Of a stretch of 64,000 nucleotides of DNA, positions 9,394-18,386 are shown in pieces. The notes below the pieces were generated by a model. It searched no databases. It saw only the letters and a program-made list of their open reading frames with translations, and had not been told where the DNA came from. How positions within the stretch are numbered: position 1 is the stretch's first letter; the number at the start of each line of letters is the position of its first letter. The stretch spans positions 3,581,001 to 3,645,000 of the forward strand of contig NZ_CP113524.1 in assembly GCF_026723765.1 (NCBI RefSeq). The letters are read 5' to 3'. The DNA is from Lacrimispora xylanolytica (GTDB taxonomy: Bacteria; Bacillota; Clostridia; Lachnospirales; Lachnospiraceae). A program made the translations under genes and the position numbers.

Positions 9394-11352
9394 TTAATAC
9401 ATTCGGGGATCTATGGATATCACCTGATTTTCCGGCAATGTGAAAAATGGACCTGGAAGCCTTCTCTCCTCCAAAGTCTTCATGCCGAAGAAATCACTGG
9501 TTACCATGGATTTTACCGATACCTTACTGATATCCTCTGTGCTGCGGATGAATCTGTTTCCTTCCGGATGAAGGGGAGAAAACGATGAATTTATTGGAGA
9601 TTTTTTAATCTCCATGGTAAAATGCTCCGTATCCACTGAAATATCAAATCGGCCTTCCTGTCCTTCCTGATCAAATCCGTAAAATTCCTTCCAGGCCTGT
9701 AAATCAAGACATACCGAAGGAGCTGGATAGAGAATTCTTAAATAGCCTCCTGGCATGTTTAAATACAAGTTTCCTTCTGATTCATTGTGCTCTGTGGGCA
9801 TTTTAATGGCAGCCTCTTTGCAGTCATAAAATACGTTATTATAGATTCTGGCGTCCCTCGCTGTTCCGCCCCTCGTGTCCCAGGTGATTCGAAACGCCAC
9901 GGTTTTTGCATAGTAGCCGGCACTTTTGCATTTTCCGATGAAATTATTTACAATATGCAGATGGTCGGTTCCTTCTCCGTATACCGCATATCCATTTACC
10001 ACACTGTTCTCTTCCATCTTGTACCAGCCAGAGGAGCCAGGCTCTTTTGGTATGTCTGCCGGGTCAAAACGCCCCTCCACATTCCAGAAGATGTTATTAT
10101 CAATGAGATTCACATCATCACGGCTGCACTCAATAAAGATTGCTTCTCTCTGGTTGATTCCATCTAAAAAGAGATTCCTTGTAATCCGGTTATTTTCATT
10201 GCTCATATCCATCCAAAGATGATCCGCTCGTATGGTACCTTTAAAGATATTACGGCGGATGAGGCTGTTTGTGCAGTCGTGAACCTTGATTCCACCCGCT
10301 TCCCAGGACAGCTCCATCTTCTGCCACCCAGTTCCCTGTATGAGATTGTCTTCAATCAAAAGATGTTTGGCGAAGAGTCCTGCAATTGCACATACTCCTG
10401 CGTCAAAAATCTTACACCCACGGATGATTGTTTCACCAATTACCTGACCCTCTTTGAGAGTATGATGCCAGCATTCATTTCCAATATCAATTCCTACCCC
10501 ATTGGCCCAGTCTATGGTACAATCCTCAATGATCCAGTGATGGCCCCGATAACAGGATAAGGAACCCCTCTGAGGCACAGGCGCTCCGGTAGCAGCATGG
10601 GCGCATGTAATCCCCTTTACTTTGATATAAGATAAGAATGGAACCTTGGGAGCAAAGCACTGTTCTCTGTTTGTCAGCTCAATGGTATGATTCCATGGCT
10701 CATCATCATCTTCCAGTCTGAAATGTATTGTCTGACCGTTTGCCTCCACCCAATAGGTGCCGGCCTGGTCTCCAAGCTGAGGGTACAGTGCCACCTGTTG
10801 TAATGGCTTTCCGTCACAAAACACCATGCCCCTGCGGTTTAAATAGGACGTCATATCTGTTTTGTCATATTCGATAAATAGCCGGTCATGAAGGATATTG
10901 ACCGCACAAAATGGGTTATATCCACGGAACTCATCAGGATCCAGTGTTACCTCCCATACCCTTGCATGGTTTACCTCTTGTTTTACTTCCGGGGAATACC
11001 GGGTAAGGTTCCAGCCTTCACTTTTCTTAAAGTCCTTTGCCTCATAAGAAGCTTTAATGACTACCTCGCCGTCTCCAAAGGCTTCATATGTAATCATTCC
11101 ATCCGGGCCGCTTCCCCCTCTTTCAGGTGCAACACATTCTCTGTATACGCCCTCATGAATCAGTACCCTGGTGCCTGGGTCCGCAAGCTGGGCAGCTGCA
11201 TTGATTGTTTTTAATGGGTGGTCATAAGTGCCGTCATTTTTATCCGATGCACCTGGGTGATTCCCATTCACGTGCAGTTCTCTGCTATATTTCTGCTCTT
11301 TTTCCCATGACTCAAAATATTGGCCGTTGGGTAACATCATATCCTGGTCCAT
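9394..11352 (-). CDS. Right-handed beta-helix glycosidase, GH120-like (putative beta-xylosidase)
   Basis: A 652-residue cytoplasmic protein (no signal peptide) with a right-handed parallel beta-helix fold, seen as repeated N-N-I/F and I-I-E-D/R-N-x-I turns between about residues 250 and 560. The arrangement HEGVYRE near the N-terminus, then HAAT, WIIED, LWMD and FIEC, resembles GH120 beta-xylosidases as I remember them. The Asp in LWMD (D382) and Glu in FIEC (E408) sit where XylC of Thermoanaerobacterium has its catalytic pair. The start at 11352 is chosen because GGAGGAAAT precedes it; an ATG 12 nt upstream has that site inside its own codons. First gene of the operon. A beta-helix lyase is the main alternative. 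Confidence 0.75.
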   Translation of the reverse strand: MDQDMMLPNGQYFESWEKEQKYSRELHVNGNHPGASDKNDGTYDHPLKTINAAAQLADPGTRVLIHEGVYRECVAPERGGSGPDGMITYEAFGDGEVVIKASYEAKDFKKSEGWNLTRYSPEVKQEVNHARVWEVTLDPDEFRGYNPFCAVNILHDRLFIEYDKTDMTSYLNRRGMVFCDGKPLQQVALYPQLGDQAGTYWVEANGQTIHFRLEDDDEPWNHTIELTNREQCFAPKVPFLSYIKVKGITCAHAATGAPVPQRGSLSCYRGHHWIIEDCTIDWANGVGIDIGNECWHHTLKEGQVIGETIIRGCKIFDAGVCAIAGLFAKHLLIEDNLIQGTGWQKMELSWEAGGIKVHDCTNSLIRRNIFKGTIRADHLWMDMSNENNRITRNLFLDGINQREAIFIECSRDDVNLIDNNIFWNVEGRFDPADIPKEPGSSGWYKMEENSVVNGYAVYGEGTDHLHIVNNFIGKCKSAGYYAKTVAFRITWDTRGGTARDARIYNNVFYDCKEAAIKMPTEHNESEGNLYLNMPGGYLRILYPAPSVCLDLQAWKEFYGFDQEGQEGRFDISVDTEHFTMEIKKSPINSSFSPLHPEGNRFIRSTEDISKVSVKSMVTSDFFGMKTLEERRLPGPFFTLPENQVISIDPRMY

Positions 11353-11485
11353 ATTTCCTCCCATTCGTACTAGATGATATTCACAAAATCCCTATCGGAA
11401 CTGTATTTGTTGTATATTTTTTGTATGTTATTTGAATTTTTAGTGTAAAATTATAATATTTTAGTTGAAAATGCCCAATAAAATA

Positions 11486-11543
11486 ATTATAAGAAAATAT
11501 TTATTAGGAAACAATGACATATATTAAGTTCAATATGAACTAT
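11486..11543 (-). promoter_or_regulatory. Promoter and activator-like repeat for the GH120/transporter operon
   Basis: On the minus strand -35 TTGTTT (11509-11514) and -10 TATAAT (11486-11491) are 17 nt apart. ACAATGACATAT (11511-11522) overlaps the -35 box exactly as its near twin does at 5541-5552, and a weaker copy ATGAACTAT lies 21 bp further out (11535-11543). The leader to the start codon is about 125 nt. The interval 11353-11708 holds no gene that I can see. Confidence 0.65.
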
Positions 11544-11704
11544 TTGCAGACATATGCGACATATCTTCAGGAGTTTATGATGTATTCTCATCTATTATCA
11601 TAGTTTCTATAAGAAACGAATATAATATTGTCCACTTTCTTTTTTACAGCTGTTTTTTATTCCCGGTTCATGGAAGAGTTTACCTGCACCTTTTCATTGA
11701 CACC

Positions 11705-11752
11705 ACAAAAAGAGCCTCCAGGTCTGACGATACAGACTTGAAAGCTCTTCTC
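11705..11752 (-). terminator. Terminator of the second xylan operon
   Basis: AAGAGC with CAGGTCTG (11709-11724) pairs with CAGACTTG and GCTCTT (11733-11748); on the minus strand the stem runs into CTTTTTG. It lies just after the ABC exporter stop codon. Confidence 0.8.
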
Positions 11753-11766
11753 TTTTCCCTATTTTC

Positions 11767-13554
11767 TTATCTTAAAGCCATCTGAAGACGTTCCATCTCA
11801 TAGAATTCACCCTTTAACGCCATCAGCTCCTCGTAGCTTCCTTCCTCCCGGATTTTCCCCCGGTCCAGGACAACAATCCGGTCTGCTCCCCGAACCGTAG
11901 ATAGCCGGTGGGCTACGATAAACGTGGTTCTTCCCTGTATGAGTCGGTCCAGAGCATCTTGAATCTCCTTTTCTGATATGGTATCAAGAGCAGAAGTCGC
12001 TTCATCAAGAATGATGACTCTGGGGTTTCTTATAATTGCCCGGGCTATGGAGATTCTTTGTCTCTGTCCCCCGCTTAAATTAGCTCCGTGCTCTCCGATC
12101 ATGGTATCTAAGCCCATGGGAAGCTTGGAGATTACGGATTTTAAATTGGCTGCTTCCACCGCGTGAGCTAACTCTTCCTCTGATACATGTTCCATGCCGT
12201 AGACGATATTCTCCCGCACAGTCCCTGTAAAAAGCACCGGTGTCTGAGGAACCACAGATATAAATCTCCGGTAACTCCTTAAATTGATATCGCCTATTTC
12301 CATACCATCGATAAGAAGTCTGCCGTCTGAGGGCGTAATAAAACCGATGATCATATTTAGAACTGTGGTTTTACCCGAGCCAGATTCTCCCACCAGGGCA
12401 ATGGTCTCCCCTTCCTTCACCTCCAGATCAAAGCCGTCGAGGACTGGTTCCTTGGATCCTTTATATGTAAATTGCACATTGCGAAAAGAATAATTTCCCT
12501 TTAATTCTTTCATCTCCGCCTTTCCCTCATTGTGCTCCACATCGTCAGAAATCAGGACCTCGCCAATGGAAGAAACCGATTCCAGACCTTTTGTGAGAAT
12601 GGGAAGGAGATTAATTAGTGCGGAAAACTGGTTAACCACCGTTGTAAAGCTGGCCTGATAAAAGGTCACGTCTCCGATTTTAATTAACCCATGCAGGGCC
12701 ATAAAACCTGAAAATCCAAGACAGAGAACCTGGAATACCTGAAAGATACACCAGCTGACCGCACCGAAATGAGACTGAATCATGTCCAGACGGTAACCTT
12801 TTTCCGCAGTCTCTTCCAACTGTTCCTTTAACTTTTCCACCTCAATGGTTTCCAGTGCATGGGCCCTGGCAACAGGAACCAGCTCCACCATTTCCATGAC
12901 CCTGGCGCTGGTTTCTTCCATTTCCTGACGGAACGCCCGGTTCTCCATATGAATCCTTTTACGAAAGGCAACCACGATAATGGAGGTTACAGGCGCTACC
13001 AGAAGAAAGAAGATCAATACTACCCTGTTTTTCACCGCAGTGATGGATAAGGTAATGACAAGATTCATCACGATGTTCATGGTATTTACAAAGAGCTGGG
13101 AGGAAAGGGTTTCCACTGCCTCCACATCCCGGATAATCTTTGACTGTAGACGCCCAGACTGGATTTCCGTATGATAAGGGATCGACAGTTCCTGCAGCTT
13201 TCTCACCAATGCCCCTCTAAGCCCTGCTTCTGTCTTTCTGATGACCCTGCTTTTGTATTTATTATGAAGCCAGTTAGCAGGAAGATGGATGACCAAAAGG
13301 CCAAGCCAAATGAAAACGTTTATGAGTATTGTCCTCTTGCCCCCATCCCCTCCCTCCATTGCCCCGTTGATTACATTGGCAATCAGCAGGGCGGAAAAAA
13401 GACTTGGCGCATGCTTTACTACAAAAAAGAAGGTAGAGATTAGAAACTTATGATATTGGCCTTTATAAAATCCCAGCAATACACGGACTGAACGATTGCC
13501 GAATTTTTTATAACAGGTGATAAAGCTGTGTTCAATCTCATCGTACTTATCCAT
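11767..13554 (-). CDS. ABC exporter (fused membrane and ATPase domains)
   Basis: A 595-residue half-transporter of the MsbA/BmrA exporter type. An N-terminal six-helix membrane domain spans about residues 30-320 and the ATPase domain 350-590. The ATPase has Walker A GESGSGKTT, signature LSGGQRQR, Walker B VIILDEATS and the switch His in IVAHRLST. Such proteins work as homo- or heterodimers and export lipids, drugs or peptides. Its SD (GGAGG) overlaps the stop codon of the CE12 gene, so it is the last cistron of the operon. Its substrate is unknown; an exporter closing a sugar-import operon is unusual. Confidence 0.92.
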   Translation of the reverse strand: MDKYDEIEHSFITCYKKFGNRSVRVLLGFYKGQYHKFLISTFFFVVKHAPSLFSALLIANVINGAMEGGDGGKRTILINVFIWLGLLVIHLPANWLHNKYKSRVIRKTEAGLRGALVRKLQELSIPYHTEIQSGRLQSKIIRDVEAVETLSSQLFVNTMNIVMNLVITLSITAVKNRVVLIFFLLVAPVTSIIVVAFRKRIHMENRAFRQEMEETSARVMEMVELVPVARAHALETIEVEKLKEQLEETAEKGYRLDMIQSHFGAVSWCIFQVFQVLCLGFSGFMALHGLIKIGDVTFYQASFTTVVNQFSALINLLPILTKGLESVSSIGEVLISDDVEHNEGKAEMKELKGNYSFRNVQFTYKGSKEPVLDGFDLEVKEGETIALVGESGSGKTTVLNMIIGFITPSDGRLLIDGMEIGDINLRSYRRFISVVPQTPVLFTGTVRENIVYGMEHVSEEELAHAVEAANLKSVISKLPMGLDTMIGEHGANLSGGQRQRISIARAIIRNPRVIILDEATSALDTISEKEIQDALDRLIQGRTTFIVAHRLSTVRGADRIVVLDRGKIREEGSYEELMALKGEFYEMERLQMALR

Positions 13555-13563
13555 GCTTCCTCC

Positions 13564-14244
13564 TTAGGATACGTCAAGCCCTTCATTTTCCTTTATGGGA
13601 CCCCCGTCTTCTAAAAGATCCGAATAGGGCGAACCAAGCTTTTTCAGTTCCTGACAGAGAAATCCTGCCATTAACACAGCTCCCTCCGGCTTTAGATGAG
13701 TATTGTCTCCAGGCCACATAAAATAGGCTTTGGAAGCCAGATCCCCAACAGACGCAAGATATGCCTCCGTGATAGCCGTTAAGTCAATGACTGGCACTCC
13801 CTCCTTTTTTCCTGTCCTTCTTACCGCATCCGGATAGGCACCATGGCTTCCTGGTAAAAAGACTCCCTCACTGTTAAATAGTCTTCTTGCAATGGGGGTA
13901 ATCAATACAGGATATGCACCTTTGTCCCTTGCTGTGTGAATAAAACGAAGGAGATTTTCAGGAAATGTGGTCTCTGGATCGGTGTGACGCTCCACGTCTT
14001 CTTTTTCATCGTTATGACCAAATTGGATAAATAGAAAGTCTCCCTTTTTTATTTCCTTTTCTATAGAAGAAAGACGTCCCTCCTCCAGAAATGATTTTGT
14101 ACTGCGCCCGTTCTGGGCAAAGCTTTTCATATCCACGGAATCCTTAAGATACCAGAGCATGGCCTGGGAAATTCCTGTCTGTGGATAGGTTGCTATTTTA
14201 TTGAATTTCACTGTGCTGTCTCCAGCATAAAAGATTGCTGCCAT
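13564..14244 (-). CDS. CE12-type SGNH acetylesterase (rhamnogalacturonan acetylesterase-like)
   Basis: A 226-residue SGNH hydrolase. Block I GDST carries the nucleophile Ser near residue 10, block II is QNGRST, block III QFGHND, and block V DNTHLKPEG supplies the catalytic Asp and His. The family includes rhamnogalacturonan and xylan acetylesterases such as YesT. With no signal peptide it should deacetylate imported oligosaccharides. The gene starts 47 nt inside the 3' end of the ankyrin-GH43 gene with only a weak GGAG upstream, which suggests coupled translation. Confidence 0.88.
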   Translation of the reverse strand: MAAIFYAGDSTVKFNKIATYPQTGISQAMLWYLKDSVDMKSFAQNGRSTKSFLEEGRLSSIEKEIKKGDFLFIQFGHNDEKEDVERHTDPETTFPENLLRFIHTARDKGAYPVLITPIARRLFNSEGVFLPGSHGAYPDAVRRTGKKEGVPVIDLTAITEAYLASVGDLASKAYFMWPGDNTHLKPEGAVLMAGFLCQELKKLGSPYSDLLEDGGPIKENEGLDVS

Positions 14245-15982
14245 TTACGTACACTCCATACATCGCCCCTGTAAAGCGTTTGCCTTTCACTAGTCCCTCG
14301 GAACAGATTGATGTTACATCCGGCCAATGCCACAGGTAGCTGTTATTGATATAAAAGGATCGGTTAAGTCCCTTAGTCTCCACCCGGAAGGTTACAGATT
14401 TCTGGAAGGAGAAGGGCTTTTGTTCGGTTCTTACATAAGAATTGTCCACATATTCAGATACAAAGACCATATCTCTTGTGATTCCAAATTTTATGTAAGT
14501 ATTCTCATCGTAATAAAGGGTCACCCCTGCGTCGGAGGTAAATTCTGTCTCTTCCTCCACGATATCCATGGTAAATTCCATAGTAAACTGAAAGTCTGGC
14601 TGGCATTTCAACAGAAGACTTCTGCAGCCTTTTTCCCAAAGGTCCATGCCGTCTCCTCGGATCCAGACAGAGCCGTCTTCTTCCTGTCGAATACGGTTTT
14701 CATCCCTTGTCCTGGGTGAGAGCCAGGCTTCCCCTTGTTCTACTGATAATCCATTCTCCCTCTGGTATGGATAAGGCAGGGCGGCCATATAGGAAGGTCC
14801 TTTTCCCTTATTAATCACAGGCCAGCCGTCTGATGTCCATTGCATCTCGTCCAGACAGGTTTCCCTGCCTAACATTCCCCACTGTCCATCAATAAACCTG
14901 GAGCAAAGATATGCGATAAACCACCGCCCATCGGGAGTCTGAACCGGCTTTCCATGGCCGCAGCACTGAATGGCAGCCATCTCATCCTTCTGGTGCATAA
15001 TAGGATTAAATGGACACGGTTCATAAGGGCCGTATAGATTCCTGGATCTGGAAACTGTAATCATATGTCCTTTTCCAGTTCCCCCTTCTGCCAGGAAGCA
15101 GTAATAATATCCATCCTTTTTAAGAAGGTGAGGTCCTTCCGGCGCATGGCCTGAATATCCGTACCAGATAAGCGTAGGCTCAGATAAGATCTCTTTCCCA
15201 TCCTCTGAGATCTCCATGATTCTGGCTCCCCGGTTTAACAGCATATAACGTTTCCCGTCATCATCTGTAAATATGGAAGGGTCAATGCCAAGCACATCAT
15301 GAATCACCGGAGTCTCATAAGGTCCCTGGGGAAATTGCGAGCTGGTAACCATCTGGGTCTGGATGTATGGGGCATCATCGTTCTGCCTTAAGGTGGCACA
15401 GATATAAAACCGGCCGTTATGATAGCTGATATCCGGTGCCCAAAAGCCTCTTCCGCCTTCCAGGCTTCCCAAATGCTCTTCTGCCCATTTGGAATCCGTT
15501 ACCCCATAACCAATGACCTTCCAATGAACCAGGTCCTTGGAATGGGATATGGGAAGGGCCGGGAAATAAAGAAAGCTGGAATTGACCATATAATAGTCAT
15601 CTCCTACCCGAAGGATGCTGGGATCAGGGTGCATTCCCCTTAATACAGGATTCCGGTAGCATTCTTCTAACCCAAAGCCACAGACAGTTCTAAAATATTC
15701 CTCAATGGGAGTTCCTTTGGATAAATCATAGGGTGTTACCATATTTTGATTGGCCCAGGCCGGATCCATTCCACAGTGCTCCACCAGATAGGTTGTAAGG
15801 GATACATTCTTTCCCATGACCGCATAATGAAGAAGGCTGTTTCCCTCCTCGTCACAGTCCTCAATATTAAAGGAATGATCAATCAGACTTCGAACCCTTG
15901 ACTCATCCCCTGTCTTTGCTGCCTCAAACGCCTGCTTCGCCGTTGCTTCTGTCTTCGATGTGTATAAATTCATATTCTCCAT
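14198..15982 (-). CDS. Ankyrin-repeat/GH43 fusion (putative beta-xylosidase)
   Basis: A 594-residue protein. Residues about 12-100 are ankyrin repeats: note AKTGDESRVRSLID, then the clear repeat DEEGNSLLHYAVMGKN, then YLVEHCGMDP. Residues about 110-400 form a GH43 propeller with base Asp in MHPDPSILRVGDDYYM, GIDPSIFTDDDGKRYML and acid Glu in APEGPHLL. A C-terminal beta-sandwich of about 150 residues follows, as in GH43 xylosidases. No signal peptide. The start lies 59 nt inside the preceding GH43 gene; AGAAGGG is a fair SD for the first ATG and GGAG for a second ATG at 15973. The ankyrin part is the unusual feature. Confidence 0.88.
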   Translation of the reverse strand: MENMNLYTSKTEATAKQAFEAAKTGDESRVRSLIDHSFNIEDCDEEGNSLLHYAVMGKNVSLTTYLVEHCGMDPAWANQNMVTPYDLSKGTPIEEYFRTVCGFGLEECYRNPVLRGMHPDPSILRVGDDYYMVNSSFLYFPALPISHSKDLVHWKVIGYGVTDSKWAEEHLGSLEGGRGFWAPDISYHNGRFYICATLRQNDDAPYIQTQMVTSSQFPQGPYETPVIHDVLGIDPSIFTDDDGKRYMLLNRGARIMEISEDGKEILSEPTLIWYGYSGHAPEGPHLLKKDGYYYCFLAEGGTGKGHMITVSRSRNLYGPYEPCPFNPIMHQKDEMAAIQCCGHGKPVQTPDGRWFIAYLCSRFIDGQWGMLGRETCLDEMQWTSDGWPVINKGKGPSYMAALPYPYQRENGLSVEQGEAWLSPRTRDENRIRQEEDGSVWIRGDGMDLWEKGCRSLLLKCQPDFQFTMEFTMDIVEEETEFTSDAGVTLYYDENTYIKFGITRDMVFVSEYVDNSYVRTEQKPFSFQKSVTFRVETKGLNRSFYINNSYLWHWPDVTSICSEGLVKGKRFTGAMYGVYVNGSNLLCWRQHSEIQ

Positions 15983-17456
15983 ACCCTTCTGATAAGCAGT
16001 TTAATTTGTTCGCACTCCATAGACATAGCTTAGCTCCTGTCCAACTGGCCCTGGTAAGGGGCTGGCTTTCTCCCAGGAAGTTGTAACGGATTCCATCCGC
16101 AGACCAGGCAAATCGGTACATCTTAGAATAATACACCTCTAGCCTTAAGGTAACTGTATCTCCCTCGTAAGGAAGGGAAACACTTAAGGTCTCTACAGCC
16201 TTTCCCTCAAAATTTTTCTCCGTTACAGTTCCCGTATAAAGATTGAGTGCCTGACCACTCTCTGTCTTTTCCATTCCCAGATAAGCATATTTATGACCAA
16301 TCATTCCAATGGCCGCCATATCTCCCTTCTTATGTCCCTGGAGCCGCACCTTAGCCGTCATGGAAAATGCCTGGTGCTGGGGAATCTGGGTAAGGGCATT
16401 GGGTGCATACCACAAAAGATTATCTCTTGTCTCATTGGACAAGCAAGAAAGGCGAAGGCCCTTATGTCCTTTTACGGAATAAAAGAAGTCTTTGGGATTT
16501 GCCTGCCACTGCCATTGAAGCCCCAGGCGCTCTCCTGCAAAATCATCAGAGGTTGCTATCTGGTATTCTGGCTCTCCCACTTTAGGAAGCCGCCACTCCC
16601 TGACCGGCTCACCAATTCCGTCTCCATTTTGCTCGGTTCCTATAAAGGGCCAGCCATTGTTAAAGCACATGGGCTGCAAGTGAGTGATTCTTCCAAGCTC
16701 ATGAACATCCTGGAAATGTAAAAACCAGTGCTTTCCATCCACGGCCGTGACCCATCCTCCCTGATGAGGCCCGTTGACATCAGTGTTGCCCTGATGCATA
16801 ACAATCCGGTACTCATAAGGACCTTTAACGGATTTAGACCGAAGCACAGACTGCCAGCCCGTTGCCACGCCGCCGGAGGGCATCAGTATATAATAATATC
16901 CCTGATATTGATAAAGCTTAGGTCCTTCCGTGGTCGGTCCAAGCTGTTCCCCGTCAAATATTGTTATAGGCTCAGATAGAACCTTGGTACACTGGGGATC
17001 AATCTCCACCAGATCCAGGCGGTGCTTGATCCCGCACCGGCTGTTCGCATAGGCAAAGACCATATATGCCCTGCCATCCTCATCCCAGAAGGGACAGGGA
17101 TCAATCCAGCCCTTGACCTCATGCAGGCAGTGAAGCTTAAACTCTCCATAAGGATCCGTGCTTGTGGCTACGAAAATACCTTCATCCGGAAGAGGAATAA
17201 ACACATAAAAGATTCCTTCATGAACACGTATGGACGGAGCCCAGGTTCCGGAGCCATGGGAAGGCCTGTCATACTTTTTAAATGGAAGTGACCGTACACA
17301 ATAGTTAATAATCTCCCAGTGAACCAAATCTCTGGAATGAAGAAGTGGTACCCCTGGTAAATAGGCGAAAGAAGAAGCTACCATATAATAGTCTTCTCCC
17401 ACCCGAATCACATCCGGGTCAGAATAATCTGCGTACAAAATTGGATTTTGATACAT
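15924..17456 (-). CDS. GH43 beta-xylosidase / alpha-L-arabinofuranosidase
   Basis: A 510-residue two-domain GH43 enzyme. The propeller (1-310) shows base Asp in YSDPDVIRVGEDYYM, GWIDPCPFWDEDGRAYM and acid Glu in TTEGPKLYQ. The C-terminal 180 residues form the usual beta-sandwich. This layout fits GH43 subfamilies 11/12, which are cytoplasmic xylosidases/arabinofuranosidases. The start at 17454-17456 is fixed by AGGAGGTAAGGGA directly upstream; an upstream in-frame ATG at 17489 lacks a site. It follows the transporter genes by 79 nt and overlaps the next gene by 59 nt. Confidence 0.93.
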   Translation of the reverse strand: MYQNPILYADYSDPDVIRVGEDYYMVASSFAYLPGVPLLHSRDLVHWEIINYCVRSLPFKKYDRPSHGSGTWAPSIRVHEGIFYVFIPLPDEGIFVATSTDPYGEFKLHCLHEVKGWIDPCPFWDEDGRAYMVFAYANSRCGIKHRLDLVEIDPQCTKVLSEPITIFDGEQLGPTTEGPKLYQYQGYYYILMPSGGVATGWQSVLRSKSVKGPYEYRIVMHQGNTDVNGPHQGGWVTAVDGKHWFLHFQDVHELGRITHLQPMCFNNGWPFIGTEQNGDGIGEPVREWRLPKVGEPEYQIATSDDFAGERLGLQWQWQANPKDFFYSVKGHKGLRLSCLSNETRDNLLWYAPNALTQIPQHQAFSMTAKVRLQGHKKGDMAAIGMIGHKYAYLGMEKTESGQALNLYTGTVTEKNFEGKAVETLSVSLPYEGDTVTLRLEVYYSKMYRFAWSADGIRYNFLGESQPLTRASWTGAKLCLWSANKLNCLSEGYGEYEFIHIEDRSNGEAGV

Positions 17457-17535
17457 TCCCTTACCTCCTGTATTTTTTATTTTACACATAGAAAAAGAGG
17501 CAAAAACTTCTGCCCCTTTTTTCTGCCGTAACCAG

Positions 17536-18372
17536 TTATTCCTTTACGGCTCCGATATTAACACCTTGGATGAAATACTTTTGGCAGAATGGATAAATGA
17601 TCATAAAAGGAAGGATTGCAACAATAACAGCAGCATTTTTTACCGTGTTCTCTGTAGCTCCGCCAATGGCATGCGGCAGGTCACTTCCCAGTATAACAGA
17701 CCTTAACTTCATTTGGAAGTTATAAAGATTTTCATTTGTAATATAGAGCTTATAATTGGTATAGTCATTCCAATAGGATACAGCATACATAAGACCAATG
17801 GCCGTAAGTGCTGCTTTAGAAAGCGGCAAAACAATCTTAAAGAAGATTCCCATTGGAGAGCATCCATCAATTTCTGCGGACTCAAACAAACTGGCTGGAA
17901 TCCCTTCAAAGAAGTTTCTCATAAGTACCATATTATAAACATTGATGGCTGGAAGCAGAATTACTACAAACAAGGTATTTGTCATATGAAGAGACTTCAT
18001 AACCAGATAGGTAGGAATCATACCACCGTTAAATATCATCGTAAACAGCATTATATTAGCGAACAAAGTCCTACCTGGCATCTTCCACTGAATCAGAACA
18101 TAAGCGCCTAATGTAGCAATGGCAAGACCGGTAAAGGTTCCCACCACTGTGGTAAAACAGGATACCAGAAATGGTTTATATAGTGTTGGGTTTGTAAACA
18201 CGGATACATACCCTGCCATACCAAACTTCTCTGGGAACAGCTTCATACCGTAAGCAGTCTTTAAATCAAAAGAATCAATCAGAACTTTGTAAATGGGGAT
18301 AATCATGATAACGCTTATGATCACGAATATCAACACCAGCATATAGTCAAATGCGGTTGCTTTCTTTTTCAT
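17536..18372 (-). CDS. Carbohydrate ABC transporter permease (MalG type)
   Basis: A 278-residue membrane protein with about six helices; the EAA loop reads SAEIDGCSPMGIFFKIVLP. It pairs with the permease encoded 14 nt upstream. The SD GGGGAGGAG is strong. The gene is third in the operon starting at the 20941 binding-protein gene; again there is no ATPase gene nearby. Confidence 0.93.
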   Translation of the reverse strand: MKKKATAFDYMLVLIFVIISVIMIIPIYKVLIDSFDLKTAYGMKLFPEKFGMAGYVSVFTNPTLYKPFLVSCFTTVVGTFTGLAIATLGAYVLIQWKMPGRTLFANIMLFTMIFNGGMIPTYLVMKSLHMTNTLFVVILLPAINVYNMVLMRNFFEGIPASLFESAEIDGCSPMGIFFKIVLPLSKAALTAIGLMYAVSYWNDYTNYKLYITNENLYNFQMKLRSVILGSDLPHAIGGATENTVKNAAVIVAILPFMIIYPFCQKYFIQGVNIGAVKE

Positions 18373-18386
18373 GTTTTTCTCCTCCC

